A stretch of 13,494 nucleotides of DNA, taken from the NCBI GenBank assembly GCA_934546685.1, contig CAKTEB010000067.1:1-13494 (forward strand), read 5' to 3'. The notes below the pieces were generated by a model that saw only the letters and a list, made by a program, of their open reading frames with translations, did not search any database and had not been told where the DNA came from. Origin of the DNA: an uncultured Oscillospiraceae bacterium. Its GTDB lineage: Bacteria; Bacillota; Clostridia; Oscillospirales; Oscillospiraceae. A program made the position numbers and the translations under genes. This document shows, one piece after another, positions 1-6,711 of this stretch (positions are counted from its first letter, which is position 1; each line of letters starts with the position of its first letter).

Positions 1-8
1 CCCCCACT

Positions 9-15
9 CCTCCTT
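9..15 (-). promoter_or_regulatory. Candidate ribosome binding site of an off-window minus-strand gene
   Basis: Read on the minus strand this is AAGGAGG, a near-perfect Shine-Dalgarno sequence. With normal 6-9 nt spacing its start codon would lie at or just beyond the left edge of the window. A TATAAT hexamer on the same strand at 84-89 could be its -10 element, but no convincing -35 is visible. This suggests a divergently transcribed gene whose coding part is outside the window. That gene is an inference only. Confidence 0.35.
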
Positions 16-222
16 ATTGGAATAGAGCGATTTTACCGCACTACATGAACGTACACCCTCCGTGGGCGTTGGTCTCACTGTGCATTATAGTACGCATAGC
101 CGGAAGTACACATTCCTCGAAACTATCCCCATTCTTTGAGCTCTCGTAATGGGCGCTTCTTGACACTTTCCCTCAACTATGCTACCTTTTATGTAGATTC
201 TGTGAAGAAAGGCGGTATCGCC

Positions 223-1197
223 ATGCGCAAGCGTCTGCTGGCCGCACTGCTTCTGGCCGCGCTCTCCCTGCCCATTCTGCTCTCCCCCTGGCCTGGGAAC
301 TATCAAAGTCCCCTGCTCTGGGCCCGGGAGGACGCCCTGGAGGATCAGCCCATCGATGTCTTCATCATCGGGGCCACCGCCGACCTGGGGGCCGACGGCA
401 CCTATCTCACCACCACCTACCGGCCCGTGGATCGGGAGTGGCAGGAAAAGCTGCTGAACCTCCAGGAGGGGGTCTACGACAGTGTGGGCCGGATCTACGC
501 CCCCTACTACCGTCAGGCGTGCCTCAGCGTCTACTACCAGCCCGACGAGGCCCGGGGCCCCTGGTTCCGGGTAGCCTACCGGGACGTCCGGGCGGCATTC
601 CTATGGTATCTCCAGCATGAAAATAACGGGCGGCCCTTTATCCTGGCCGGGTACTCCCAGGGGGCAGACATGGGACTCCGGCTCATGGAGGAGTTCTTCG
701 GAGATGAGACGCTCCAGGACCGGCTGGTGGCCGCCTATCTCATTGGCTGGCGGATCACCCAGGAGGATCTGGATGAATTTCCCCAGCTTCACATGGCGGA
801 GGGCGCCGCGGATACCGGCGTCATCGTATCCTATAACTCCGAGGCCCCCGGCGTCACCGGCTCCATCATCCTGCCTGAGGGGGGCTACACCTACGGCATC
901 AACCCCATCAACTGGCGGGCCGACGGCACCCCGGCAGACCGGTCTGAAAATCCCGGCTCCGTGGACCTGCACATGGACGGCTCCGCGGACAATGAAATTG
1001 TGGGACTCACCGGCTGCTATCAGAGCCCGGACCGGGGCACCATGATCGCGCCGGACATCTCCCCCAAGGATTTTCCCCCGGGAGAGCCCCTGTTCGTGGA
1101 GGGCTGCTACCATAATTTTGAGCTGAACCTCTATTATCGGAGCCTGCAGCAGAACGTCCGGGACCGCACCGAGGCCTATCTGGAGGGACAGCGATGA
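223..1197 (+). CDS. DUF3089-type alpha/beta hydrolase, exported or membrane-anchored
   Basis: The protein has 324 residues. The start is ATG 223 rather than the in-frame ATG at 136, because an SD-like AAAGGCGG (208-215) precedes it and the protein then begins with a typical signal peptide or anchor (MRKR, then hydrophobic residues 5-22). The body fits the DUF3089 family: PIDVFIIG at 43-50, the RIYAPYYRQA block at 90-99, RDVRAAFLWYL at 120-130, and the nucleophile elbow GYSQG at 143-147 with Ser145 as likely nucleophile. DRLVAAYLIGW (166-176) and the late CYHNFELNLYY (295-305, with His297 as likely catalytic His) also match. Members are predicted serine hydrolases; the substrate is unknown, and export suggests an extracytoplasmic ester. 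A TTGACA at 160-165 could be a -35, but the matching -10 (TACCTT, 183-188) is weak. Its stop overlaps the start of the next gene, so the two are probably translationally coupled. Confidence 0.85.
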   Translation: MRKRLLAALLLAALSLPILLSPWPGNYQSPLLWAREDALEDQPIDVFIIGATADLGADGTYLTTTYRPVDREWQEKLLNLQEGVYDSVGRIYAPYYRQACLSVYYQPDEARGPWFRVAYRDVRAAFLWYLQHENNGRPFILAGYSQGADMGLRLMEEFFGDETLQDRLVAAYLIGWRITQEDLDEFPQLHMAEGAADTGVIVSYNSEAPGVTGSIILPEGGYTYGINPINWRADGTPADRSENPGSVDLHMDGSADNEIVGLTGCYQSPDRGTMIAPDISPKDFPPGEPLFVEGCYHNFELNLYYRSLQQNVRDRTEAYLEGQR

Positions 1198-2126
1198 CCA
1201 TGGAGTTCCCCACCGCCACCGACCGGAAGCGCTACCACTCCCTGTACCACTATAATCTCCAGCGCTATGGGGGCCGGGTGGAAAAGGCCTCCCTGGACGC
1301 GGGCTGCACCTGCCCCAACCGGGACGGCACCCGGGGCACGGCTGGCTGCGCCTTCTGCCGAGGACTTTCCCATTACTTTGCCGGAGCCGGGGACATCGCC
1401 GCCCAGCTCTCCGCCGAGCGTGCGCGCATTTACGAAAAGCGCCAGCCCGTGGGCATCATCGCCTACTTTCAGGCGGGTACCAACACCTACGGCGACCTGG
1501 CCCGCCTGAAACGCCTGTGGAATGAGGCTCTGGCCTTCCCCGATGTGGTGGGCCTCAGCATCGCCACCCGCTGTGACTGCCTGGGCCCGGAGGTGCTGGA
1601 GACTTTGGCGGAGCTCCGAGGCCGGACGGATCTCACCGTGGAGCTGGGGCTCCAAACCGTCCACGATGATACCGCCCGAAAAATCGGCCGGGGCCACAGC
1701 TTCGCGGAATTTCTCAGGGGCTATGAGGCCCTGCGGGAACGGAATATCCGCACCTGCGTCCATCTCATCAACGGCCTGCCCGGAGAGCGTCCGGAACAGA
1801 TGCTGGAGTCCGCCCGGATCCTGGGCCAGCTCCGGCCCGGGGGCGTGAAGCTCCATCTCCTCCATGTGGAGCAGGGCACGGCCCTGGCGGAGCAGTGGAG
1901 CCGGGGCGATTATCTCCCCATGGAAAAGGAGGACTATGTGGAGGTCATCACCCAGCAGCTGCGGCTTTTCCCACCGGAAACCGTCATCGAGCGGCTCACC
2001 GGCGACGGGGACCGGCGGTATCTCCTGGCCCCTCTGTGGAGCCGGGACAAGATCTCCGTGCTGGGGGCCATCGACCATCAAATGCGGCTTCAAAACATCT
2101 CCCAGGGGGATCAGTTCCAGCCCTGA
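1194..2126 (+). CDS. Radical SAM protein, YhcC/TIGR01212 family
   Basis: The protein has 310 residues. The ATG lies inside the ATGA overlap with the preceding stop, with GGAGGG (1182-1187) upstream. The N-terminal segment KASLDAGCTCPNRDG (31-45) followed by GCAFC (51-55) is the family signature. The probable cluster ligands are Cys40, Cys52 and Cys55, a wider spacing than the canonical CX3CX2C of radical SAM enzymes. Cys38 is an additional nearby cysteine. Later blocks include the TNTYG segment after the strand IIAYFQAG, IATRCDCL, VELGLQT and HLINGLPGE, which fit a TIM-barrel core. The family binds a [4Fe-4S] cluster and S-adenosylmethionine and is expected in the cytoplasm. The reaction of YhcC-type proteins is not settled to my knowledge. 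No partner enzyme is adjacent other than the coupled DUF3089 hydrolase. Confidence 0.88.
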   Translation: MTMEFPTATDRKRYHSLYHYNLQRYGGRVEKASLDAGCTCPNRDGTRGTAGCAFCRGLSHYFAGAGDIAAQLSAERARIYEKRQPVGIIAYFQAGTNTYGDLARLKRLWNEALAFPDVVGLSIATRCDCLGPEVLETLAELRGRTDLTVELGLQTVHDDTARKIGRGHSFAEFLRGYEALRERNIRTCVHLINGLPGERPEQMLESARILGQLRPGGVKLHLLHVEQGTALAEQWSRGDYLPMEKEDYVEVITQQLRLFPPETVIERLTGDGDRRYLLAPLWSRDKISVLGAIDHQMRLQNISQGDQFQP

Positions 2127-2132
2127 GAGGTG

Positions 2133-2163
2133 TCAAAAACCATGATGGAGTTTCATTTTTTGA
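2133..2163 (+). terminator. Weak A/T-rich hairpin after the radical SAM gene
   Basis: TCAAAAA (2133-2139) pairs with TTTTTGA (2157-2163), and inside it ATGA (2142-2145) pairs with TCAT (2153-2156) around a 7-nt loop. It begins 7 bp past the radical SAM stop codon. The T run is part of the stem and the stem has little GC, so it is a poor intrinsic terminator. It could instead be an operator for the downstream gene. Confidence 0.3.
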
Positions 2164-2191
2164 GGTCTATGGAATATTTCAATATTGTTAC

Positions 2192-2220
2192 TTGTCCGTT
2201 ATACTCCCGTAAAATATAAT
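2192..2220 (+). promoter_or_regulatory. Sigma-A promoter of the solute-binding protein gene
   Basis: A -35 TTGTCC (2192-2197) and a perfect -10 TATAAT (2215-2220) are separated by 17 bp. Transcription should start near 2227. The roughly 47-nt leader contains a small hairpin, TTGGGG (2233-2238) with CCCCAA (2253-2258), just before the AGGAG ribosome binding site at 2261-2265. Confidence 0.7.
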
Positions 2221-2273
2221 ATTTCTATCATATTGGGGGAATGACTGTATTGCCCCAAATAGGAGTGAGAAAC

Positions 2274-4046
2274 ATGAAAAAAACTATTTCCATGCTGCTG
2301 TCCGCGGGCATGCTGCTGGGCCTGCTGGCGGGCTGCGGCGGAAACGCGGCCTCCAGCGCTCCGGCCCCGGCGTCCTCTGCCCCGGAGACCGAGACTACCG
2401 CCCCCGAGACTCCATCGGCGGCCCCCGCTGCCCCGGAGTCCAGCGCCCCGGAGAGCTCCATCCTGGAGGATTCCGCCCAGGAGCCTGCCAGCACTGACGG
2501 CGACATGGTGGCTCCCAATTTTGAGATCCCCATGCCCTTGACCCAGGAGCCCGTGACCTTCACCTATTTCATGCGCTTTAATCCCCAGGTGCAGGATTGG
2601 TGCCAGGACATGTCCGACAATCTGTTCTATTCCACCCTGGAGGAGAAGTCCGGGGTACACATCGACTTCCAGCTGTTCCATCCCATGAACTTTGGCGAAC
2701 AGTTCAACCTCCAGATGGCCTCCCAGGACTACGCGGATTTCTACTGCGAGGCGGCCTCTGGCTACACCGGCGGCTATGACAAGGGCGTAGAGGACGAGGT
2801 CTTCCTGGATCTCACCGACTACATTGAGGAATACGCCCCCAACTATAACTACATCATCAATCTCAACGATCAGAACCGCCGGGACGCCGTCACCGACGAG
2901 GGCCGCGTGGTGTTCTTCGCCGCGGCCTACGACAAGGGCCAGCCCTGCGCCAAGGGCCCCATGATCCGGGCCGACTGGGCCAAGGAGTTCGGCATGGATC
3001 CCGCGGAGATCAACACCTATGACGAGTACGAGCAGTACATCGAGCAGGCCTACAGCACCTACGGTGCCACCGTGCAGCTGCCCATGGCCGGTGAACCCGG
3101 CTTCGGCTACCTCACCGCGGGCTTCGGCACCCTGGCCTCCTTCGGCAACTCCTTTGAGGCCACCCTGCCCTGGTTCCAGGAGGACGGCAAGCTCCACAGC
3201 GGCGTGCTGGAGGACGGCTTCAAGGAGTACGTCCAGATGGTAGCCGACTGGTATCAGAAGGGCTGGATCTACCACGACTTCATGAACGAGGACTTCGGCA
3301 TGCAGGGCGGCGCGGACTTCGGCATGGTCACCAGCGGTGAGAGCTCTCTGTGGTGGGCCGAGAAGGACTACATGGAGCAGTACAACACCTCCGCCCAGGA
3401 TCCGAATTTTGAGATTGCGGCCATTCAGGACGCCGTGAAGAACGAGGGCGATGTGACCCATCTGGGCCAGACCAACCATGAGACCCTGAGCACCACCTCC
3501 AACGTGGTCATCTCCACCGCCTGCCAGGAGCCGGAGATCGCCGTCCAGTGGATGGACTACCGGTACTGCGAGGAGGGCGCGACCCTGGCCAACTGGGGCG
3601 TGGAGGACGTGACCTACACCATCAATGACAAGGGTGAGAAGCAGTATACGGATCTGATCGTCAACAACCCCGAGGGCATGACCGCCACTCTGGCCCAGTT
3701 CCGCTATATGCTTCAGAACACCGTGTGCCTCACCGACGTGTCCGCCAAGGATCAGGGCATGACCCAGCAGCAGTTGGAGGCTCCCGACATCTGGATGGGC
3801 GACAAGGACAATTCCTGGGGCTGCCCCACCACCCTGACCATGACCACCGACGAGGCCGACGAGTATAACTCCAAGGCCGGCGATATCATCACCTACGGTC
3901 AGGAGAACTTCCTCCGGTACATCATCGGCGACGCGCCCATTGAGAAGCTGGATGATTTCATCAACACCTGCATCGATATGGGTCTGGAGGACTGCCTGGA
4001 GATCAAGCAGGCGTCTCTGGATCGGTACTATGAGAGACTGGGATAA
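2274..4046 (+). CDS. Extracellular solute-binding lipoprotein of a CUT1 (LplA-like) ABC importer
   Basis: The protein has 590 residues from ATG 2274, chosen because AGGAG lies 8 nt upstream and the N-terminus becomes a lipoprotein signal peptide: MKKT, a hydrophobic stretch, then the lipobox LLAG before Cys21. Residues 22-80 are a low-complexity Ala/Pro/Ser/Glu/Thr linker, presumably holding the domain away from the membrane. The binding domain starts near residue 90 (EPVTFTYFMRFNP) and is rich in Trp/Tyr/Phe and acidic residues, as in large type 1 family sugar-binding proteins related to LplA. It probably binds an oligosaccharide or sugar derivative outside the membrane; the ligand cannot be read from sequence. 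It has its own promoter and terminator. The matching permeases are probably the pair at 5798-7626 on the other strand. That pairing is inferred, since tdk, spoVAC and a repeat island lie between. Confidence 0.85.
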   Translation: MKKTISMLLSAGMLLGLLAGCGGNAASSAPAPASSAPETETTAPETPSAAPAAPESSAPESSILEDSAQEPASTDGDMVAPNFEIPMPLTQEPVTFTYFMRFNPQVQDWCQDMSDNLFYSTLEEKSGVHIDFQLFHPMNFGEQFNLQMASQDYADFYCEAASGYTGGYDKGVEDEVFLDLTDYIEEYAPNYNYIINLNDQNRRDAVTDEGRVVFFAAAYDKGQPCAKGPMIRADWAKEFGMDPAEINTYDEYEQYIEQAYSTYGATVQLPMAGEPGFGYLTAGFGTLASFGNSFEATLPWFQEDGKLHSGVLEDGFKEYVQMVADWYQKGWIYHDFMNEDFGMQGGADFGMVTSGESSLWWAEKDYMEQYNTSAQDPNFEIAAIQDAVKNEGDVTHLGQTNHETLSTTSNVVISTACQEPEIAVQWMDYRYCEEGATLANWGVEDVTYTINDKGEKQYTDLIVNNPEGMTATLAQFRYMLQNTVCLTDVSAKDQGMTQQQLEAPDIWMGDKDNSWGCPTTLTMTTDEADEYNSKAGDIITYGQENFLRYIIGDAPIEKLDDFINTCIDMGLEDCLEIKQASLDRYYERLG

Positions 4047-4064
4047 GACTTAGATAGCATAACA

Positions 4065-4102
4065 GCGGCGCTGCATCTTTGCGATGCAGCGCCGCGATTT
4101 TT
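4065..4102 (+). terminator. Strong intrinsic terminator after the lipoprotein gene
   Basis: GCGGCGCTGCATC (4065-4077) pairs perfectly over 13 bp with 4083-4095 around the loop TTTGC, followed by GATTTTT. It starts 18 bp past the stop codon. The T tract runs into the tdk stop codon at 4101-4103. On the minus strand the bases after the stem are not T-rich, so it mainly serves the plus strand. Confidence 0.9.
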
Positions 4103-4673
4103 ATTCATCCGCCTTCAATTTCCCCTGTCGGTGATGCTTTCGACATAGGGCGATATAGCTGTCATTGGCCCCCAGCACCACCTGGTCGCCCTGGGTGATC
4201 ATCTCGCCCTTATCGTTGAACCGGGCGTTGCAGGTGGCGGCCTTGCCGCACCAGCAGACGGTCTTGATCTCCTCGATCACATCCGCCCAAGCCAGGAGCC
4301 ACATGCTCCCGGGGAACAGATTCCGCTGGAAATCCGTCCGGAGGCCGTAGCAGATCACCGGCACCGACAGATCGTCCACAATATGTACCAGGAACTCGAT
4401 CTGCTCCTTGGTGCAGAACTGGGCCTCGTCCACGATAATGCAGTCGTAGTTCTGGATCTCCTGGGCGGTCATGGTCACCAGGTGCTCCACATAGTCGCAC
4501 TTCTGCCGAAGGCCCATCCGAGAGGCCACATAGCCCTCTCCGTCCCGGTCATCCAGCCGAGGCTTTACCAGCAGGGCCTTTTTGCCCCGCTCGTAGTAGT
4601 TGTAGCCCACCATCAGGGCATTGGCGGTCTTGGAGCTGCCCATGGCTCCATATCGAAAATACAGCTTTGCCAT
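4101..4673 (-). CDS. tdk: Thymidine kinase
   Basis: This is a type II thymidine kinase of 190 residues, which phosphorylates thymidine to dTMP with ATP in the pyrimidine salvage pathway in the cytoplasm. Visible features are the P-loop GAMGSSKT (9-16), VDEAQF (81-86) with Glu83 as the likely catalytic base, and a C-terminal zinc site made of Cys140 and Cys142 (VCWCG) with Cys177 and His180 (CRKHH). This is the arrangement I recall for E. coli Tdk rather than a CXXC pair. GDQVVLGANDSY (162-173) matches the segment before the last zinc ligands. The ATG at 4673 is chosen because AGGAGG lies directly upstream. An in-frame ATG at 4742 would lie upstream of the predicted transcription start. The length is slightly short but complete. 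It is transcribed towards the lipoprotein gene. Confidence 0.95.
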   Translation of the reverse strand: MAKLYFRYGAMGSSKTANALMVGYNYYERGKKALLVKPRLDDRDGEGYVASRMGLRQKCDYVEHLVTMTAQEIQNYDCIIVDEAQFCTKEQIEFLVHIVDDLSVPVICYGLRTDFQRNLFPGSMWLLAWADVIEEIKTVCWCGKAATCNARFNDKGEMITQGDQVVLGANDSYIALCRKHHRQGKLKADE

Positions 4674-4721
4674 TCTTCCTCCTGGCCGGTGTCCCCGGCT
4701 GCAATTTAATACACATAGAAT

Positions 4722-4750
4722 ATTGTAATCCATGGGCAGCATTTTTTCAA
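4722..4750 (-). promoter_or_regulatory. Sigma-A promoter of tdk
   Basis: On the minus strand TTGAAA (4745-4750) and TACAAT (4722-4727) are 17 bp apart. Transcription would start near 4715, giving a leader of about 42 nt. This puts tdk under its own control, independent of spoVAC upstream. Confidence 0.7.
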
Positions 4751-4781
4751 GTGCTTTGGGGCATGCTGTTTGGACTCCGCC

Positions 4782-5225
4782 CTACAAAAAGCGTGAGACG
4801 CAGTAGAGCACTCCATAGATGGCGCTGGCTCCCACCCCGTAGACCAGTACCGGTCCGGCGATGGCGAACATTTTGGCCCCCAGGCCCAGCACCAGGCCCT
4901 CAGAGCGAAATTCCATAGCCGGGGAAACCACGGAGTTGGCAAAGCCCGTAATGGGCACAATGGTTCCCGCCCCCGCCACCTTGGCGATGCGGTCATAGAC
5001 CCCCAGTCCTGTGAGCAGAGCGCCCAGGAACACCATAGTAATGGCCGTGGCGGTGCCGGATAGGTCCTCAGAAAGCCCCAGGAGCTGCCAGCCGTTGGAG
5101 ACCAGGTGCCCCAGGGCGCAGATCAGGCCGCCAATCACAAAGGCTGAGAGGGTGTCGGTGAGGATGTGGGAATTGGGAGAATAGCGCTTGACCAGGTCGC
5201 TGTATTGGATGCTGGTGATTTTCAT
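4782..5225 (-). CDS. spoVAC: Stage V sporulation protein AC (spore inner-membrane DPA channel family)
   Basis: The protein has 147 residues, close to the usual SpoVAC length. It belongs to the SpoVAC/SpoVAEb family, whose SpoVA complex moves Ca-dipicolinic acid into the forespore and out during germination. The diagnostic block is the GVYDRIAKVAGAG run (about 76-88), then VPITGFANSVVSPAMEF (about 90-106), then SEGLVLGLGAKMFAIAGP. The AGPVLVYG ending of that block (about 122-129) favours SpoVAC over SpoVAEb. Three to four hydrophobic membrane segments are visible (about 25-45, 55-76, 85-105, 112-140). GGAGG lies 7 nt before ATG 5225. SpoVAC normally sits beside spoVAD and spoVAE. Here neither is adjacent: the upstream side is a gene-free repeat island and the downstream gene is tdk. 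The missing partners may be elsewhere in the genome. Confidence 0.88.
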   Translation of the reverse strand: MKITSIQYSDLVKRYSPNSHILTDTLSAFVIGGLICALGHLVSNGWQLLGLSEDLSGTATAITMVFLGALLTGLGVYDRIAKVAGAGTIVPITGFANSVVSPAMEFRSEGLVLGLGAKMFAIAGPVLVYGVGASAIYGVLYCVSRFL

Positions 5226-5242
5226 GATATCGCCTCCGGGAG

Positions 5243-5272
5243 TAGTATGGACGCTAGTTCAAACACTTATTC
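5243..5272 (-). promoter_or_regulatory. Candidate sigma-G (forespore) promoter of spoVAC
   Basis: On the minus strand GAATA (5268-5272) and CATACTA (5243-5249) are separated by 18 bp. They match the known sigma-G consensus GHATR, N17-18, CATNHTA in full. SpoVA genes are known sigma-G targets. The weakness is position: transcription would start around 5236-5238, at the edge of the GGAGG ribosome binding site, leaving a leader of only about 11-13 nt. Confidence 0.5.
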
Positions 5273-5300
5273 GTTTTTACAAACTGCAAATCAAACCTGA

Positions 5301-5623
5301 CGCCCTCCGGGGGCCATATCTTTCTTTGTGTGAAGAAAGATATGGAAGAAAGACACACCAAGGGGCCTGCGGGCCCCATTGGATCCCCGGGTAATGTTTA
5401 GGAGGCCTTGACGAATCGGTACCAGACGTGTTCGCATTGGTACTCCGCCCGAATTTTAATCAGGGGGCGGCATGCCTGCGGCACTGCTTCCGCCCCCTTC
5501 GTGCCTACTGTGCCCCGGAGTGACTGCGAAGCAGGAACGGAGGAAGTACCCTTGGGGTACGGTGCCTAGGTCGAATTACGTCGTACAAGGTACCCTGTTC
5601 GATGCACCTGACTACTCCCTACC
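5301..5623. repeat. Gene-free island with several perfect inverted repeats
   Basis: No plausible gene is present here. Perfect inverted repeats are CCATATCTTTCTT (5314-5326) with 5333-5345 (13 bp, loop TGTGTG); GGGGCC (5362-5367) with GGCCCC (5372-5377); GTACCA (5419-5424) with TGGTAC (5438-5443); and AGGGGGCGG (5462-5470) with CCGCCCCCT (5490-5498), enclosing a smaller GCC-TGC-GGC hairpin. Further ones are CTGC (5524-5527) with GCAG (5531-5534) and GTACCC (5546-5551) with GGGTAC (5555-5560). GGTACC occurs at both 5418-5423 and 5589-5594. The density suggests a dispersed non-coding repeat element or a decayed mobile element. Its ends are not defined by terminal repeats that I can see. Confidence 0.5.
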
Positions 5624-5631
5624 GCATCTTC

Positions 5632-5735
5632 ATCGCGCAACGATTTCATCCAGCGCAGCTGGATTTCATGTGCGCCTGCACATTTCACTCGCCGCAGGCG
5701 AATTTCATTTTTCTGCGCCGCTCAGGCGCAGAAAA
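5632..5735 (-). repeat. Array of short hairpins joined by TTCAT/TTCAC spacers
   Basis: Five consecutive small inverted repeats differ in stem sequence but share spacers. They are ATCG 5632-5635/5641-5644; ATCCAGC 5648-5654/5658-5664; ATGTGC 5668-5673/5678-5683; TCGCC 5689-5693/5697-5701; and TTTTCTGCGCC 5709-5719/5725-5735. Between stems the plus strand reads TTCAT or TTCAC (ATGAA or GTGAA on the minus strand). Stems vary while pairing is kept, which points to selection or a replication mechanism acting on structure. It follows the permease operon, whose transcript could run into it. From memory, similar runs of TGAAAT-separated hairpins occur in Faecalibacterium-like genomes; that is not verified here. 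Confidence 0.6.
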
Positions 5736-5759
5736 GGCGCGCCGCAAATGCGGCGCGCC
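5732..5759 (-). terminator. Probable terminator of the permease operon
   Basis: GGCGCGCCGCA (5736-5746) pairs perfectly with 5749-5759. On the minus strand the stem is followed by TTTT (5732-5735). It lies 38 bp past the stop of the LplC-like permease. The stem is very GC-rich but the T run is short and also forms part of the first hairpin of the adjoining array. Confidence 0.6.
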
Positions 5760-5797
5760 AGAATCTGAACCTTTATGTATCTGGTTCTGTTCCAAAA

Positions 5798-6694
5798 TCA
5801 GCCCTTCAGGGAGCCGACCATCATGCCCTTGGTGAAGTACTTCAGGATGAAGGGATAGAAGCAGAATACGGGGAGGATTGCGACCACGATGGTGCAATAC
5901 TCAACCAGATCGGAGTACTTGGCCAGCTCCGGATCGTAGGTCAGAGAGGAAGAGTCAGACTCAGTCAGGATCTCTTTCAGAATAACCTGGAGGGGATAGA
6001 GAGCGCGGGTCTGCAGATAGATCATAGCCTCGAAGTAGGAGTTCCACTTCATGAGGATGTACTGCAGGGCCAGCACGGCTACAGTGGCCTTAACCAGAGG
6101 AATCACGATCTTGAACAGGATGGTGAAGTTACCAGCGCCGTCCAGACGAGCGGACTCCTCCAGGGAGTCGGGCATACCCTGGATCGCGGTACGGATGATG
6201 ACCAGGCTCATGACGTTGACAGCCATGGGGATAATCATAACCCAGCGGGTATCCAGCATATGCAGGCCCTTGATGACCATGTAGGTGGGGATCATGCCGC
6301 CATTGAAGAACATGGTGATGGTGATCATGATCATGACGTACTTCTTCAGGATCAGGCCCTTACGGGACAGAACGAAGCCGCCCATGGTGCACAGCACGGT
6401 GGAGAAAGCGCCGCCGACTGCGCAGTAGAAGATGGTGTTGGCGTAGCCCATGAGCAGGGAGTTGTTGCCGAAGACCATCTTATAGCCGTACCAGGTGATG
6501 GGATGATCCGCATCAAACAGAGGGTACAGGATAATGCCGGAATGCTGCGCCATCAGCGTAGGATCCGAAACAGATGCCCAGATACAGTGAAGCACGGGCA
6601 GCAGACAGATGATGCCGAACAGGCCGAGGATGATGTAGTTGATGACCTCAAATACACGTCTGCTGGGAGTCTTAATAACGAAATTCAAATTCAT
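5798..6694 (-). CDS. CUT1-family ABC transporter permease, LplC/YtcP-like
   Basis: The protein has 298 residues and is an inner-membrane permease of a carbohydrate ABC importer. A first membrane segment covers about 17-40, followed by the extracytoplasmic segment SDPTLMAQHSGIILYP. More segments lie at about 85-108, 118-140, 150-170, 200-215 and 266-285. The cytoplasmic EAA loop, which contacts the ATPase, is LEESARLDGAGNF followed by IVIPL (178-200). The protein ends in VGSLKG, close to the family's usual C-terminus. ATG 6694 has GGGAGG upstream (6704-6709), immediately before the stop of the partner permease, so translation is tightly linked. No ATPase gene is present. LplABC-type systems commonly use a shared MsmX-like ATPase encoded elsewhere. 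The codon mix is less GC-biased than in clp, rsmI or the DUF3089 gene. Confidence 0.9.
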   Translation of the reverse strand: MNLNFVIKTPSRRVFEVINYIILGLFGIICLLPVLHCIWASVSDPTLMAQHSGIILYPLFDADHPITWYGYKMVFGNNSLLMGYANTIFYCAVGGAFSTVLCTMGGFVLSRKGLILKKYVMIMITITMFFNGGMIPTYMVIKGLHMLDTRWVMIIPMAVNVMSLVIIRTAIQGMPDSLEESARLDGAGNFTILFKIVIPLVKATVAVLALQYILMKWNSYFEAMIYLQTRALYPLQVILKEILTESDSSSLTYDPELAKYSDLVEYCTIVVAILPVFCFYPFILKYFTKGMMVGSLKG

Positions 6695-6711
6695 AATTCA
6701 GCTTCCTCCCA

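Noticed and set aside
136..222. Longer N-terminus for the DUF3089 protein
   Set aside because: The extra 29 residues lack a ribosome binding site and would bury the signal peptide; ATG 223 fits better.
601..1113. Minus-strand open frame inside the DUF3089 gene
   Set aside because: It is a shadow caused by GC-rich codons; the plus-strand product is clearly conserved.
2199..3479. Long minus-strand open frame opposite the lipoprotein gene
   Set aside because: It is repetitive Gly/Val/Leu/His translation typical of an antisense shadow, with no start signals.
5632..5759. CRISPR array
   Set aside because: The constant parts are only about 5 bp and the variable parts are self-complementary; spacing is irregular and no cas genes are near.
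5472..5835. Two small plus-strand reading frames over the repeat island
   Set aside because: They are built from hairpin sequence, have no good ribosome binding site and resemble no protein family; one also runs into the permease gene.
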